Shown: positions 6,891 through 15,788, counted from the first letter of the stretch. The stretch is 40,902 bases of DNA from an uncultured Anaerolineaceae bacterium (GCA_937967805.1 CALBTC010000199.1:1-40902), one strand, 5' to 3'. The notes: a model not told the origin generated them from the letters alone. Numbers and translations are program-made.

Positions 6891-7625
6891 CTACGCAGTT
6901 TCCAGGGCCAGGGTGTGACTTTGCCAGCGGTCCATGTTAACCCCTTTCACCAGCAGCCAGATGGGGAAGGCGATTTCGGCAAGGGCGATGACGGCGGCAA
7001 TCAGGCCGGGGGTGGTAGTGTAGCCGGTGACCAGCAGCAGCCCCATGCTGTCGAACAGATAGCCAATCCCGGCGGCGATGAACAGGAAGCCCAGCACCTT
7101 GGGGAAGTAGCCCGACTGCACAATCAGGTAGCCCAGAATCAGCACATGCGGGACCAGAAAGGCGATGCCAATGGTGAAGCCGATGCTGTGCGCGTCGAGG
7201 AAGAGCGTGACCAGCGCGTTCACCTGCTCCGGGCTAAAGGCGGTTGCCAGGCTGCGGCCGTTCAGCAGCTGGAAGACGAGGTAGTAGTTGAGCAGGTTCA
7301 GACCGTGGATGGTGGTCATGGCCAGGCGGGAAACGGCCGCTACCAGCGACAGCGTCTTGCTCACCGGCTTCAGCAGCATATACAGCACCACGGCCAGCAC
7401 AATCTCGCTCAGCAGAATAATCAGCTCACTGCCCACCGTGCCCAGGCGGAAGGTGGTTTCGTTGGCGGCGATGTTGGCCGCCGTGGCCGCCGCATTCCCG
7501 GCCACGATAAACTGCTCGGGGATGACCATATGGGCGAAGATGGCGGCGACGGCGATCACCAGGTAGAGCACACCGGCAAAGCGGGCATAAGCGGACGGGG
7601 ACATTTCACGAAGTTTACTGTTCAT
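6891..7625 (-). CDS. DUF4386-family integral membrane protein
   Basis: 244 residues with about seven hydrophobic helices. The start MNSKLREMSPSAYARFAGVL and later GYFPKVLGFLFIAAGIGYLFD are characteristic of DUF4386 proteins, whose function is unknown. The start codon overlaps the stop of the 'GHLD' gene 7622-7879 (ATGA), so the two are translationally coupled. The inverted repeat 6851-6885 lies directly after its stop. Confidence 0.85.
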   Translation of the reverse strand: MNSKLREMSPSAYARFAGVLYLVIAVAAIFAHMVIPEQFIVAGNAAATAANIAANETTFRLGTVGSELIILLSEIVLAVVLYMLLKPVSKTLSLVAAVSRLAMTTIHGLNLLNYYLVFQLLNGRSLATAFSPEQVNALVTLFLDAHSIGFTIGIAFLVPHVLILGYLIVQSGYFPKVLGFLFIAAGIGYLFDSMGLLLVTGYTTTPGLIAAVIALAEIAFPIWLLVKGVNMDRWQSHTLALETA

Positions 7626-7879
7626 TTCAAATTCTCCTTATGATTGATGGGGTTGATGGAGAGCAGGGGCAAGCCCAGATCACGCACTTTTTTGAGCAAG
7701 CCATGCAGGGCGGCCTGGTCAGCGACCGAACCGGTGAGCACCGTCTCGCCGTTCTCGGTCAGGGTAATGGTGAAGCCATCAAACCAGCCGGTCCAGCGCG
7801 CATCCAGATGCCCTTTGAGGCGAATTTCGTACGTCTCTGGATAACTCTGATGCTCAACTGCTCTGTTTGTGTTTGCCAT
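7622..7879 (-). CDS. Short conserved 'GHLD' protein, intact copy
   Basis: 85 residues from ATG 7879, which has GGAG 6 bases upstream; an ATG at 7909 in frame has no ribosome site. The core YEIRLKGHLDARWTGWFDGF, then DQAALHGLLKKVRDLGLPLL, matches a small soluble protein frequently seen next to membrane or metabolic genes in Chloroflexota and Actinomycetota. Its function is not known to me. It overlaps DUF4386 gene 6891-7625 by 4 bases. A frameshifted paralogue is at 3005-3231. Confidence 0.75.
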   Translation of the reverse strand: MANTNRAVEHQSYPETYEIRLKGHLDARWTGWFDGFTITLTENGETVLTGSVADQAALHGLLKKVRDLGLPLLSINPINHKENLK

Positions 7880-7992
7880 CTTGCGCTCCGTCAAAACTGT
7901 TGTTTTCATGGTCTGGAGAATACTAATGAATGTGGTGAGTGGTCATCACCACATCTGGTGATTGAGGTGGTGATTTGGGAAATAGACGGCCG

Positions 7993-8478
7993 TTACAAAA
8001 TCGCATTTCTAACTGCCAGCGCGGGCAGCAGGCAGACCACAAGATACGCAAGGTTAACGCCGGCACGCACCCAAAACGGCCGTTTCCCCAAGTCCATCCC
8101 GGCAGCGCGGCCCAACACAGCCCCCATGCCCATCAGCACAAACCAGGGCGTGAACAAAAAAGCGGGCGACCAGCTGACCGCCATCGTGGCCAAATCGTGC
8201 AGGCCACCGGAGATGGCAAACGTCAGGATGAGGGCAACGGCTGGATGCAGCACCCGGCGCAGCGGAGCATACACATAGCGCCCCAGGCCATACCCCCAAA
8301 TCGGATTCCACTGTTGCCAGAACCCGGCAAAGGAGGCAGCGCCGAAAGAACGTTGCAGCATGTTGCGCAGGGAACGGCCGTCTCCCAACGGGACCCCATT
8401 GCGCAGCGCCACATATTCCGCCAGTGTGGTGCCTTGCCACCGTCCCACATCTGGTTTTTCTGCTTGAATCTTGTTCAT
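7993..8478 (-). CDS. Short MBOAT-like membrane acyltransferase homologue
   Basis: 161 residues. FAGFWQQWNPIWGYGLGRYV-YAPLRR followed by LILTFAISGGLHD matches the conserved FWxxWN...YVYxPL...SGxxH signature of membrane-bound O-acyltransferases (DltB/AlgI superfamily), including the conserved His. Full MBOAT proteins have 400-500 residues, so this is a miniature form or a C-terminal portion; three to four helices are visible. The ATG has AAAGGAA at suitable distance. The acyl acceptor cannot be deduced. Confidence 0.65.
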   Translation of the reverse strand: MNKIQAEKPDVGRWQGTTLAEYVALRNGVPLGDGRSLRNMLQRSFGAASFAGFWQQWNPIWGYGLGRYVYAPLRRVLHPAVALILTFAISGGLHDLATMAVSWSPAFLFTPWFVLMGMGAVLGRAAGMDLGKRPFWVRAGVNLAYLVVCLLPALAVRNAIL

Positions 8479-8517
8479 GATGTTAATTCCTTTGTCATAG
8501 GCTGTTTTGCTCCGTGG

Positions 8518-9291
8518 TTATGACAGCAACGGCCGTTCACTGGCGTCGGTTTGAGAGGAGGCAACTGCTTCAGCCTGATTGTAAATAACCGGCATTTGCC
8601 CTTTCCACTGCGCCCAGCACGCCTCATCTGTCATCAGGTCGGCCATAAAGTGCGCCACATTGATGCGGCTGGTTTCCCTTGAACCAAAAAGGGCGCTCTC
8701 GGTTGGGGATGGAACCAGTTGGTACGGTGTAACGGTGGCTTCATCCAATAACGTGGACGGCCGAACGGCCGTCCACTCAATCAACCTATCGTTTTGCCCT
8801 ACCTCGGTTCGCAAATAATCGGCCGCCTGTTCATTATCGGCAACCGGTGGCAGCAGGTGGCGTAAAAGTCCGATAATCGCTTTCTCGGCGAAAGCGAGCG
8901 GTTCATTCAGGTCCCGGTTGCTGTTTCCGTCCGTATTCATCAAGACAAATTTCGTCGACTTATCGGGATTATTGGCGCGAATGGCCTGGCACAGCCGACG
9001 GGTGGCATCGGTGACCAGTTTGCGCGGATGGCCATACATGCCTTTGAAGGTCACATTGTGACCTAAACAGGAGGCGACGGCATCGCACCCATGAACATGC
9101 CGGGCCATTTCCGCATCGCTTAAGTCGAGAACGGCCGCGCGGATGATGGTCAAATTGGCATGATTTCTGACTGCTTCCGGTAATTTTTCCGGAGATCGGA
9201 CAATCACTTTTACAGAATGGCCCCGTTCCAGCAGTTGTTCAGTGAGCAAGCGGCCCGTTGCCCCAGTTGCACCGACGATTAAAACATTCAT
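8518..9291 (-). CDS. NAD(P)-binding SDR / NmrA-like oxidoreductase
   Basis: 257 residues with the Rossmann glycine motif VGATGATG at residues 6-13, then a second strand KVIVRSPEKL and the DLSDAEMARHVHGCDAVASC segment, typical of atypical (extended) SDR proteins of the NAD(P)H-binding/NmrA group. Such proteins act as reductases or as redox sensors. Its ATG overlaps the stop of membrane protein 9288-9983 by 4 bases (ATGA), so they are cotranslated. The C-terminus ends ASSQTDASERPLLS. Confidence 0.85.
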   Translation of the reverse strand: MNVLIVGATGATGRLLTEQLLERGHSVKVIVRSPEKLPEAVRNHANLTIIRAAVLDLSDAEMARHVHGCDAVASCLGHNVTFKGMYGHPRKLVTDATRRLCQAIRANNPDKSTKFVLMNTDGNSNRDLNEPLAFAEKAIIGLLRHLLPPVADNEQAADYLRTEVGQNDRLIEWTAVRPSTLLDEATVTPYQLVPSPTESALFGSRETSRINVAHFMADLMTDEACWAQWKGQMPVIYNQAEAVASSQTDASERPLLS

Positions 9292-9983
9292 CGTATTCTC
9301 CTCGTATGAGCCGTTACGGCCGCACCTTGCGTTACCGGCACCGGCCGGCGCAGCATGGCGATGCCCAGCCAGGCGAACCAGACAATCTGGGTCAGGCCAA
9401 AGATGCTGGCGCTGATTTCGGCGGCGGCGGGGATAACGCTGACCACACCGGCCGCACCGACGACAAAGCCGAGATAGTGCAGGGCGCGGGTAAAATTGCC
9501 GCTGCGTAGACCGGCCACGCTGAGCAAAATCACCCAGATACCCCCGACCACTTCCACACCGCCGCCCAGGCCGTTAAAGATGGACCCAATCGCCAGCCAG
9601 ACGGTGGCCGCCTGTTCGGGATTGGCCGCTTGCAGAGCCACCACCGTTTCCATGCCCACGATGTAGATCATGCCGCTGGCGATGACGAGCACCGACCAGA
9701 TGAGGCCGAAGGCGGCGGCGGTGCGGGCCAGGGCGGACTTTGTGCCGTCCAGCCGTTCATGCAGCGCCAGGGTCAGCACCACCAGCGACGCGCCCCAGGC
9801 GACGTAGACAATCAGCATCAGGGCCGTCAGCATCCCCTGATTGGCGACAATGGCCGTCACCTTATCCACCGGGTCGGTGATGCCGCCGACGTTGACCACG
9901 GCAATAAAGCCGATAAAACCAATGATGTACGCCAATGCTTCGAACAATGCGGCCGCGCCGCCCCACTTTTGTAACTGATTCAT
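9288..9983 (-). CDS. Multi-pass membrane protein, DUF4386-like, paralogue of 1744-2427
   Basis: 231 residues, about seven hydrophobic helices, starting MNQLQKWGGAAALFEALAYI. It is nearly colinear and highly similar to 1744-2427, including the ribosome site (AAGGAGATAGGAAAAC before ATG). Substitutions are mostly conservative, so both copies seem functional. It is coupled to the SDR gene 8518-9291 by a 4-base overlap. Function unknown. Confidence 0.75.
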   Translation of the reverse strand: MNQLQKWGGAAALFEALAYIIGFIGFIAVVNVGGITDPVDKVTAIVANQGMLTALMLIVYVAWGASLVVLTLALHERLDGTKSALARTAAAFGLIWSVLVIASGMIYIVGMETVVALQAANPEQAATVWLAIGSIFNGLGGGVEVVGGIWVILLSVAGLRSGNFTRALHYLGFVVGAAGVVSVIPAAAEISASIFGLTQIVWFAWLGIAMLRRPVPVTQGAAVTAHTRRIR

Positions 9984-10017
9984 GTTTTCCTATCTCCTTG
10001 TTTTGATTCCGATTAGT

Positions 10018-10107
10018 GCCCATTCGCAAATAAAATATGGAATTGGCGAATGGGCTTAAAGTAGCCGTTCGGCACGAAACCGCTATGTTAATTCCGAACG
10101 GCTACTT
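10018..10107. repeat. Double-hairpin element, copy 1
   Basis: Two perfect hairpins in a row. Stem 1 is GCCCATTCGC (10018-10027) with GCGAATGGGC (10046-10055). Stem 2 is AAGTAGCCGTTCGG (10059-10072) with CCGAACGGCTACTT (10094-10107). Loops are 18 and 21 bases; the linker is 3 bases. It lies between the glycine-zipper gene (stop 10118) and membrane protein 9288-9983. The same layout with different stem sequences recurs at 10441-10529. Confidence 0.8.
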
Positions 10108-10117
10108 AGATTGGCGT

Positions 10118-10306
10118 TTATTCTGACTTTTTCTTGCGCTGTTGTCCGGTGGCAAAGCCAATGCCTGCGGCGATACCGAGGACCAGTCCCGCACCGACAT
10201 TGCCGATGGCAGCCCCAAAGACTAAGCCCAGACCGACACCAATTGCGAGTCCCGCCCCAACAATGTTTTGTTCAGATTTTTTGTTATTTTCATTCTTCAT
10301 ATTCAT
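10118..10306 (-). CDS. Small glycine-zipper membrane protein
   Basis: 62 residues from ATG 10306, preceded by AAGGAGAAAAA. A charged, Asn/Lys-rich head (MNMKNENNKKSEQN) is followed by a glycine-rich helix pair with regular GxxxG spacing (GAGLAIGVGLGLVFGAAIGN) and a basic tail QQRKKKSE. Glycine-zipper proteins of this size insert into membranes. Function unknown. It is isolated between two copies of the double-hairpin element, an arrangement like a cassette. Confidence 0.65.
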   Translation of the reverse strand: MNMKNENNKKSEQNIVGAGLAIGVGLGLVFGAAIGNVGAGLVLGIAAGIGFATGQQRKKKSE

Positions 10307-10375
10307 TTTTTCTCCTTGTCGCGGGTGTGTTTGTTTGTTGTGCACACAGGATATGGCAGATGGCAGCGTAAGTCC

Positions 10376-10391
10376 CTACCAAAATTGGTAG
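10376..10391. promoter_or_regulatory. Short palindrome upstream of the glycine-zipper gene
   Basis: CTACCAA-AA-TTGGTAG (10376-10391) is a perfect 7-bp inverted repeat about 70 bases upstream of the ATG at 10306. Position and size suit an operator. No promoter boxes can be assigned with confidence. Confidence 0.3.
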
Positions 10392-10440
10392 TTGGGGGCA
10401 AGAAAATTTGTAGTCTGTATGGGGAATGTTGTAGGTGGTG

Positions 10441-10529
10441 GCCGTCCGCAAATTAGGTTATTGGAATTGTGCGGACGGCTTGAAGTAAGCGGCCCTCCCA
10501 AAAGGGCAGTTATTGTTGGCCGCTTACTT
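10441..10529. repeat. Double-hairpin element, copy 2
   Basis: Stem 1 is GCCGTCCGCA (10441-10450) with TGCGGACGGC (10470-10479). Stem 2 is AAGTAAGCGGCC (10483-10494) with GGCCGCTTACTT (10518-10529). Loop 1 ends in TTGGAATTG, as copy 1 ends in ATGGAATTG. Stem 2 begins AAGTA in both copies, and loop 2 ends GTTATTGTT versus GTTAATT. Stem sequences differ from copy 1 but pairing is perfect. It lies between the stop of the MalT-like gene (10552) and the glycine-zipper gene. Confidence 0.8.
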
Positions 10530-10551
10530 AGGTGGGTGGGGGAAACGGCCG

Positions 10552-13140
10552 TTATGCCAACAAATCCAGCTCTTTTGCTTTGGTAATCGCCTGTGTGCGA
10601 CTATTCACCCCTAATTTACCGTAGAGATTTTTGGTGTGATAATGCACGGTGTTCACACTGACAAAAAGGGTGGCGGCGATTTCTTTGTTTTTTAAGCCGC
10701 TGGCAATAAGGGACAAAATTTCCATCTCTCGTTTGGTGAGCGGATCCACAAGGGATTGGGCCGGGGCTGGAGACGTTTCTGTCTCGATTTTGTGCCCCTC
10801 AGACTCAAATACAGCGAGCAACTTTTCACAATATGACGGCATGATGCCGCGAACGGCCGTTTCCGCCAACAACTGCGCCATCGGCAGCCCTTCATCCACA
10901 AAGATGCGGATGAAGCCATTCGGTTCTGCCAACGCCAACGCCTCACCCAGCAGTTGAACGGCCGTATCCGTTTCACCCTGCGCTTGCAGAACCAGTGCCT
11001 GTACAATCATGATCTTGAGCCGTTCATCATGCCACCCTTTGGCCTCCATCTGTTGGCGCAACGGTTCCAACAGGGCCAACGCGCCGTGTGTATCACCCTG
11101 GGCCAAATAGACACGCGCCTGACTGATAGGGAGGTGGTGTTGCTCAGCCAACTGCGCCGCCGCCGTCAGATCCCCCTGCCGCAGCAAGGTACGTACTTGA
11201 GCGGCAACAACATCAGGCAGCCGAAAGAGGAAGTTGTGCTGACGGACGTACGCTTCGGCTTCAGCCAAAGCAGCCGCCGCGCCAGATACGTCTCCCTGAA
11301 CCAACTTCAGGCGGGAGAGAAAAACCCCATATGCAGCAAACGAATCAACATTTTCCATTTGCTGTGTCATTTGGAAACATTGTTGTCCATACTGCTCAGC
11401 AGCATCCAGATCATTCCATTCATAGTGAATCCGCGCTAATCCAAGAAACCCCTCGCAAGTAACCGGGGGTGGCGGATCACCTGCTAATTGCAGACCGCTT
11501 TCATAGGTTTTTGCCGCCAAATTTAGATGATTATTGGTTTCTTGTATATTCCCCAAATTGATCGTGGCGGCAATGGCATAGATTGAATTTTCACCGATAG
11601 AGATGGTGTCCGCAAACGCCTGACTTGCCGCTGTTTTGTCCCCTTGAAACATATACGCGGTCCCAAGCGCAAAGTTTGTAGAAATACGATAAATCAAGTT
11701 GTCTGGAAGTAAATTCTCCTGGGCGCGAAGAGCCTCCGCGATAATCGTTTCCACATCATTCTGAATGACAGCCAGCGTCGCCCGTATGGAGGCAATTCGA
11801 CCTACCAGGTCTTTGGTTTTATGATTTGATCCTGCATCCTGTAGGGCAACTTCAGCCGCTTGTAATTTTTGTTCAACAGCCGTATGTTGACCAACAAACA
11901 GTAATGTCGAAGCATAGATTACCCACAGTGAAGGTCTGGCATCGAGTAAAGTTGTTGGCAGCGATTCCAGCCAATGCAGCACCGGGAGACCCGCACCGCG
12001 GAAGTGCAAGGGGATGCCATCGCCCTCAATGAGGCGCTCGGTGCGCTCCATATCATTGGCAGCGGCGGCATGGTGAAAAGCGTCAAGCTCCAGACCATTG
12101 ACTTCATACCATATGCTCGCCCGAATGTGCAGTTCAGGGACATCAAATTCCTCAGTCCCTTGCTGTACTCGCTGCTGCAACAACTCGGCAAAGAGATGGT
12201 GGTAGCGGTACCAGCGCCGCTCATTGTCCAGCGGCACGAGGAACAAGTTGGCGCGATCCAATGATTCCAGAACAGCGTGGCCATTGCTTTCTCCGGTCAG
12301 GGCGTCGCACAGAGCGCCGGTGAGCTGGTTGAGCACGGCCGTTTTCAACAAAAATACCTGCAAGTGCTCCGGCTGCTGATGCAGCACCTCTCCCAGCAAA
12401 TAATCCAGCACAAAACGATGGCTGCCGGTAAAGGATTGGATGAAGCCCGACAGGTCGTCCTGGCCGCGCATGGATAGGGCGGCAATTTGGTCCTCGGTGA
12501 GGTTCAACCCCATCACTTCTTGCAGGAAAACGGCCGTTTCCGCCACCGTAAAGCGCAAATCAGCCGCCCGCAGCTCCGTGAGCAAGCCGCGCACCCGCAG
12601 CCGCGCCAGCGGCAGGTTGGGGTCCTCCCGCGATGTGATCACCAGATGCAGTTGTGGCGGCAAGTTGTCCAGCAGGAATGTCAACGCCTCGTCAATCGGT
12701 CGCGAATCAACGGCGTGATAATCATCCAGCACCAGCATCAGCGCATCCGGCTGCTGGGCAATGTCGTTGAGCAGGGTGGTCAACACGCTGGAAACTGGCA
12801 GCGGTGATGCTTGCAGCAGCGGCAGCGCCGACGCGCCAATGTGTGGATCAACACATTGCAAGGCGGCAATGATGTAAGACAGGAAACGGGCCAACTCACT
12901 GTCGTTTTTGTCCAGCGACAGCCAGGAAATTTGCACGGGGCTTGGGGCAGCACTTTCTGTTTGCAAGGCATCAAGCCAACTGCTGATCAGGGTTGTTTTG
13001 CCAAAACCGGCGGGAGCGGAGATGAGGGTCAGCTTGCCGGCCAGCCCCCGGTTGAGGGTCTCGATGAGGCGGGGGCGGGGGACGAGAGACGGCCGTAACC
13101 GAGGTAGATACAATTTCGTTTGTAACAAGTCGCCGGACAT
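10552..13140 (-). CDS. MalT-like LuxR-family ATP-dependent regulator (LAL), with a deleted core motif
   Basis: 862 residues. The order is MalT-like: N-terminal TKLYLPRLRPSLVPRPRL, Walker A SAPAGFGKTT at 41-50, Walker B region LMLVLDDYH, winged-helix part SLDRANLFLVPLDNERRWYR, a long TPR region, and a C-terminal LuxR helix-turn-helix (DPLTKREMEILSLIASGLKN, then VSVNTVHYHTKNLYGKLGV). Compared with its neighbour 13167-15776 it lacks 16 residues containing the family hallmark RTEGWIAGLQMA: here IAAL joins directly to SMRGQ (about 12475-12485). The ATG is preceded by TATAATGGCCCC without a ribosome site. Inducer and targets unknown. Confidence 0.9.
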   Translation of the reverse strand: MSGDLLQTKLYLPRLRPSLVPRPRLIETLNRGLAGKLTLISAPAGFGKTTLISSWLDALQTESAAPSPVQISWLSLDKNDSELARFLSYIIAALQCVDPHIGASALPLLQASPLPVSSVLTTLLNDIAQQPDALMLVLDDYHAVDSRPIDEALTFLLDNLPPQLHLVITSREDPNLPLARLRVRGLLTELRAADLRFTVAETAVFLQEVMGLNLTEDQIAALSMRGQDDLSGFIQSFTGSHRFVLDYLLGEVLHQQPEHLQVFLLKTAVLNQLTGALCDALTGESNGHAVLESLDRANLFLVPLDNERRWYRYHHLFAELLQQRVQQGTEEFDVPELHIRASIWYEVNGLELDAFHHAAAANDMERTERLIEGDGIPLHFRGAGLPVLHWLESLPTTLLDARPSLWVIYASTLLFVGQHTAVEQKLQAAEVALQDAGSNHKTKDLVGRIASIRATLAVIQNDVETIIAEALRAQENLLPDNLIYRISTNFALGTAYMFQGDKTAASQAFADTISIGENSIYAIAATINLGNIQETNNHLNLAAKTYESGLQLAGDPPPPVTCEGFLGLARIHYEWNDLDAAEQYGQQCFQMTQQMENVDSFAAYGVFLSRLKLVQGDVSGAAAALAEAEAYVRQHNFLFRLPDVVAAQVRTLLRQGDLTAAAQLAEQHHLPISQARVYLAQGDTHGALALLEPLRQQMEAKGWHDERLKIMIVQALVLQAQGETDTAVQLLGEALALAEPNGFIRIFVDEGLPMAQLLAETAVRGIMPSYCEKLLAVFESEGHKIETETSPAPAQSLVDPLTKREMEILSLIASGLKNKEIAATLFVSVNTVHYHTKNLYGKLGVNSRTQAITKAKELDLLA

Positions 13141-13152
13141 GGGGCCATTATA
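13141..13152 (-). promoter_or_regulatory. Consensus -10 box placed for a leaderless transcript
   Basis: TATAAT (13152-13147, minus strand) is followed by GGCCCC and the ATG at 13140. A transcript starting the usual ~7 bases after the -10 would begin at the ATG itself. It lies in the 26-base gap after the stop of MalT-like gene 13167-15776, so it may give 10552-13140 its own promoter. No -35 match was found. Confidence 0.4.
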
Positions 13153-13166
13153 GTGGATAAGTTGAT

Positions 13167-15776
13167 TTAGAGTATGTTGAGTTCTTTGGCGCGATGTACG
13201 GCCGTTCGCCGACTATTCACCCCCAGCTTCGAGTAAATATTCTTTGTGTGCGTGCGCAGGGTGTTCAGGGAGATCATCAGCTCGCTAGCAATCTCCGGGC
13301 CGGTGAGAGCGGTGGGGAGCAGCCTGAGCACCTCAAGCTCGCGCTCGGACAGGGGATCGGGCAGGGGTTGGGCAGATGGCGGTGGGACAACGGCCGTTTC
13401 CCCAAACGCCGCCAGCACCTGCTGCGCAAACGCCGGCGTCACACCAGCCTTCACAGCCTCCCGCAGCAGCCCGGTCATCGGCGCGCCCTCATCCACAAAC
13501 GGCCGTAGCAAGCCGCCCGGCGCCGCCAGCGCCAAAGCCGCCCCAATCGCCTGCATCGCCCGCTTACTATCACCCGCCGCCTGATGGGCCAACGCCTCCA
13601 GCAGTCGCACCTGTAGCTGCTTGTCGAGCCACTCGTTTGCTTCGGCCTGCTGCCGCTCCGGCGTCAGCTTTGTCATAGCAGCGTCCGGATCACCCTGCGC
13701 CAGATGGATGCGTGCCTGGCTGAGGGGAAGATCGTGGCTTTCGGCTAACTGGGCGGTGGCGGCGAGATTGCCCTGGTGCAGCAGTGTTTGAATGCGAACG
13801 GCCGTAATCTCGCCCAGCCAATGGTTGAACTGCTTCTGCCGCACAAACTGCTCTGTCTCATCTAATATTGCCAACGCGCCCGCCGCATCCCCCTGGGCCA
13901 GCATTACGCGGGCCAGCAAAACGCCACAGGCAGCCGGCGTGTCCACATTTTCCAACTGCCGCGCCAATGCCAACCCTTGCTGTCCATACTGTTCGGCAGC
14001 AGCCAACGCATTCCATTGGTAATGAATGCGCCCCAGACCTACACACGCCTCGCACGCTGCCGGCCACGGCGGGTCCCCCATCAGCCGCAGGATGCGCTGG
14101 AAGGTTGCTGCGGCCTGATGGGCCTGGTTATCGGCTTCCTGAATCTGACCGACACAGGTTGTAGCTGCAATTTCCGTCATGATGTTGCCGGATTTCTGGC
14201 TCTCGGCGATGGTTTCGGCATAAGCCGCCTTGGCCGCGGCCCGCTTTCCCTGAACCTGGTACGCGTAGCCCAACGTCCAGGCGGTGGTGGTGCGCATCGG
14301 CGCGTTGTCGGGATGCAGCAGCGCCAACGCCCGCTGCGACTGCGTGACGATATTTGCCACCTCGTTTTTCACGATGCCCAACATGGCGCGGATAGCCGCA
14401 ATCTGGCCGTGCAAATCGGCCGTTTTGTCGTCTAGAGCAGGGTCTGGCAGGGCCGCTTCTGCCGCTTGCAGGATTTCTTCGATGTTGTCGTGCAGCCGGC
14501 CGGTCAGGGTAAGCACGGAGGCATACGTCACCCACAGAGACGGCCTGGCCTTAAATTCGGCCTCCGGCAAAGCGTCCAGCCACTGCTGCACGGGCGCTAC
14601 CTCACCGCGAAAGTAAAGGGGGAGGCCTTCGCCCTCAATCAGACGCACCGCCCGATCAACGTCATTGGCCGCCGTTGCGTGATGAAACGCTTCCAGGTAC
14701 AGACCGTTGGCTTCGTACCATTGGCTGGCCCGGCGGTGCAAGTTGGCAATGTCGTCGGCCTCACGGCTTTGCGGCAACCGCTGCCGCAGCAGCTCAATAA
14801 AGAGGTGATGGTAACGGTACCAGCGCCGCTCGTTGTCCAGCGGAACCAGGAACAGGTTGGCCCGCTCCAGCGCCTCCAGAATCTCCTGTCCATTGCTTTG
14901 CCCGGTAACGGCATCGCACAAGGGGCCGGTTAATTGGTTGAGGACGGCCGTTTGCAACAAAAATTCCTGTATACGCGCCGGCTGCTGGAGCAGCACTTCT
15001 TCAATCAAATAATCCAGCACAAAGCGGTGGCTGCCGGTGAAGGATTGGATGAATTGTCCGATCTCTTGCTGTCCCTGCAGCGAAAGCGCCGCCATTTGCA
15101 AACCAGCAATCCAGCCTTCGGTGCGGGCTTCCAGCGCCGCAATGTTCGCTTCCGAAAGTTCCAGACCCATCACCTGCTGTAAAAACGAGGCGGCTTCATC
15201 TCGGGTAAAACGGAGGTCGTTGGCCCGCAGCTCAGTAAGCTGGCCCCGGACGCGCAGGCGGGGCAGCGGCAGGTTGGGATCTTCGCGGGTGGTGATGACC
15301 AGGTGCATGTGCGGCGGCTGGTGCGCCAGCAAAAACGCCACGGCCTGATCAACCGGTTGGGCATCTACCACGTGGTAATCGTCGAGAACGAGGATGAATG
15401 GGTCTGGCCAGACGGCGATGTCGTTGAGCAGCGTGGTTAACACGGACTCGGTTGGCGGCGGCTGCGGCGATTGCAGGCCGGGCAAAACCGACTGGCCAAT
15501 TCCCGGGGCAATTTGCTGTAAGGCCGCCACCAGGTACGCCAGAAAGCGGGCCGGTTCGCCATCCCCTTCATCTAAAGAAAGCCAGGCAGCCGGCTGTTGG
15601 CCAGCGGCAATCCAACTGGTGACCAGTGTCGTTTTGCCAAAGCCGGCAGGGGCCGAAATAAGGGTCAGCTTGCGGTGCAGGCCCTCGTTTAGCTTTTCCA
15701 GCAGGCGCGGGCGCGGCACAATGTTGGGTCGCGGTGGGGGGAGATAGAGCTTTGTGGCCAAGATTGTGATGGGCAT
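13167..15776 (-). CDS. MalT-like LuxR-family ATP-dependent regulator (LAL)
   Basis: 869 residues with the full STAND/MalT layout: TKLYLPPPRPNIVPRPRL, Walker A SAPAGFGKTT at 41-50, FILVLDDYHVVDA as Walker B, the intact hallmark EARTEGWIAGLQMAALSL, ERANLFLVPLDNERRWYRYH, then TPR-like repeats, and a LuxR helix-turn-helix at the C-terminus (DPLSERELEVLRLLPTALTG, then MISLNTLRTHTKNIYSKLGV). Such proteins are ATP-driven activators that bind a small inducer and oligomerise. The downstream paralogue 10552-13140 follows after 26 bases, so this is a tandem duplication. Target genes are unknown; the MBL-fold gene 15789-16592 directly upstream is a candidate member of the same transcript. Confidence 0.92.
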   Translation of the reverse strand: MPITILATKLYLPPPRPNIVPRPRLLEKLNEGLHRKLTLISAPAGFGKTTLVTSWIAAGQQPAAWLSLDEGDGEPARFLAYLVAALQQIAPGIGQSVLPGLQSPQPPPTESVLTTLLNDIAVWPDPFILVLDDYHVVDAQPVDQAVAFLLAHQPPHMHLVITTREDPNLPLPRLRVRGQLTELRANDLRFTRDEAASFLQQVMGLELSEANIAALEARTEGWIAGLQMAALSLQGQQEIGQFIQSFTGSHRFVLDYLIEEVLLQQPARIQEFLLQTAVLNQLTGPLCDAVTGQSNGQEILEALERANLFLVPLDNERRWYRYHHLFIELLRQRLPQSREADDIANLHRRASQWYEANGLYLEAFHHATAANDVDRAVRLIEGEGLPLYFRGEVAPVQQWLDALPEAEFKARPSLWVTYASVLTLTGRLHDNIEEILQAAEAALPDPALDDKTADLHGQIAAIRAMLGIVKNEVANIVTQSQRALALLHPDNAPMRTTTAWTLGYAYQVQGKRAAAKAAYAETIAESQKSGNIMTEIAATTCVGQIQEADNQAHQAAATFQRILRLMGDPPWPAACEACVGLGRIHYQWNALAAAEQYGQQGLALARQLENVDTPAACGVLLARVMLAQGDAAGALAILDETEQFVRQKQFNHWLGEITAVRIQTLLHQGNLAATAQLAESHDLPLSQARIHLAQGDPDAAMTKLTPERQQAEANEWLDKQLQVRLLEALAHQAAGDSKRAMQAIGAALALAAPGGLLRPFVDEGAPMTGLLREAVKAGVTPAFAQQVLAAFGETAVVPPPSAQPLPDPLSERELEVLRLLPTALTGPEIASELMISLNTLRTHTKNIYSKLGVNSRRTAVHRAKELNIL

Positions 15777-15788
15777 TGTTTAATTAAT

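Noticed and set aside
10018..10529. Integron cassette with attC sites
   Set aside because: The cassette-like layout is suggestive, but the GTTRRRY/RYYYAAC core sites and an integrase gene are not visible, and each element has two hairpins rather than one.
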